Under the pieces are notes generated by a model that was not told where the DNA came from, ran no database searches, and worked only from the letters and a program-made list of their open reading frames with translations. Shown here in pieces: positions 5,612 to 5,838 of a DNA stretch of 5,838 bases. This DNA is from Hyphomonadaceae bacterium (lineage in GTDB: Bacteria; Pseudomonadota; Alphaproteobacteria; Caulobacterales; Hyphomonadaceae), in the NCBI GenBank assembly GCA_030696545.1, contig JAUYSA010000378.1, forward strand, positions 1-5,838. The letters run 5' to 3'. Made by a program: the position numbers and the translations under genes. Within the stretch, counting starts at the first letter, position 1. The number at the start of each line of letters is the position of its first letter.

Positions 5612-5662
5612 GCCCTCGTCCTTCGACGGGCGCACGCTTCGCGTGCTGCTCAGGATGAGGGC
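5612..5662. repeat. Two-tier REP-like palindrome ending the block
   Basis: The outer arms GCCCTCGTCCT (5612-5622) and AGGATGAGGGC (5652-5662) pair over eleven positions with one G-T. The inner arms GCACGC (5632-5637) and GCGTGC (5641-5646) form a perfect 6-bp stem with loop TTC (GAA on the minus strand). It belongs to the well-known CTCATCCTGAGC...TCGAAGGACGAGGGC type of dispersed alphaproteobacterial repeat (recognised from memory). Confidence 0.75.
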
Positions 5663-5838
5663 TATCGGGCTGTCGTGCGGGACAGCGATGAGTTCCTTGT
5701 GATTGGTGTCGGTCGTCATTCGGGGCAGAGCGGCTTCATCGTCATGCGTGTGCCAATCACGCTTGGGACGGACCCGGATCATCTGGAATGTTGAGACGAC
5801 GCTGGACACGAACATCGCAAATACGCGCAGCACCGCTG
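5663..5838. other. 176 bases without a supported gene
   Basis: No palindrome comparable to those on its left is visible here, and the composition is less extreme. A minus-strand frame runs from the window edge (or from GTG at 5833) through this stretch with a moderately protein-like sequence around DWHTHDDEAA (about 5730-5759). It then continues straight into the repeat block without a stop, so its apparent C-terminus is repeat sequence. It could be the tail of a minus-strand gene beginning beyond 5838, or nothing. I recognise no family. Confidence 0.3.

Larger units (their letters stand above)
5206..5662. repeat. Mosaic of REP-like palindromes filling the intergenic region
   Basis: Nearly every 20-50 bases of this stretch contain an inverted repeat, listed individually below. 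Frames crossing it read as typical translated-repeat peptides (WLPAFAGNT on the minus strand at about 5223-5249, resembling the familiar WIPAFAGMT artefact), which supports dispersed noncoding repeats rather than a gene. A 12-mer, CCCGCGAAGGCG at 5229-5240, recurs inverted at 5389-5400, so related units occur in both orientations. Such repeats are usually present in many copies per genome, which cannot be tested from one window. Confidence 0.75.

Noticed and set aside
5206..5662. CRISPR array
   Set aside because: There is no regularly spaced direct repeat. Units differ in sequence, orientation and spacing, and no cas gene is nearby.
5206..5662. Insertion sequence, integron attC array or phage attachment site
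   Set aside because: No transposase or integrase frame, no paired terminal repeats with target duplication, and no attC-type core sites were seen.
5199..5702. A 167-codon plus-strand frame over the repeat block
   Set aside because: It crosses every palindrome, is low-complexity and matches no family. It follows from GC-rich repeats, not coding selection.
5186..5833. A 215-codon minus-strand frame over the 3' region
   Set aside because: Most of it translates the palindromic repeats, giving peptides such as WLPAFAGNT that are typical annotation artefacts of REP sequences. Only the part right of 5662 is left open as a possible gene tail.

Overview
The window reads as chromosomal DNA of a high-GC alphaproteobacterium. 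The support is strongly GC-biased third codon positions, an AroC and PdxH of alphaproteobacterial type, and an intergenic block built from the small palindromic repeats that are common in Hyphomonadaceae, Caulobacterales and sphingomonad-like genomes. The class-level call is an inference from recognition. The family is not determined.

Layout. Positions 1-775 (minus strand) hold the 5' 258 codons of aroC (chorismate synthase), cut by the window edge. A 114-bp divergent gap (776-889) separates it from five genes that all read on the plus strand: an AdiC-like APC-superfamily permease (890-2215), a classical short-chain dehydrogenase/reductase (2277-3032), pdxH (3032-3703), a secreted cyclase-family metal hydrolase related to kynurenine formamidase (3800-4762), and a MmcQ/YjbR-family protein (4762-5124). 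SDR/pdxH and cyclase/YjbR each overlap by one base (TGATG and TAGTG), so each pair is probably translationally coupled. The other gaps are 61 and 96 bp. The set could be one transcript or two, with the second starting in front of the cyclase.

Functions. AroC and PdxH are housekeeping enzymes (last step of the shikimate pathway; formation of pyridoxal 5'-phosphate). The permease, SDR and cyclase are accessory metabolic genes whose substrates cannot be read from the sequence. They do not clearly form one pathway. A loose link through amino-acid metabolism (amino-acid uptake, PLP, a kynurenine-formamidase-like fold) is possible but unproven.

The last 714 bases (5125-5838) contain no gene I can support. 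About 490 bases of it (5177-5662) are packed with at least eleven inverted repeats that look like a mosaic of REP-type elements. Several share a stem closed by C-G with a three-base GNA loop (GTA or GAA). This block is the most unusual structure in the window. I see no CRISPR array, toxin-antitoxin pair, phage gene, transposase, rRNA or tRNA, and no exotic multi-gene system.
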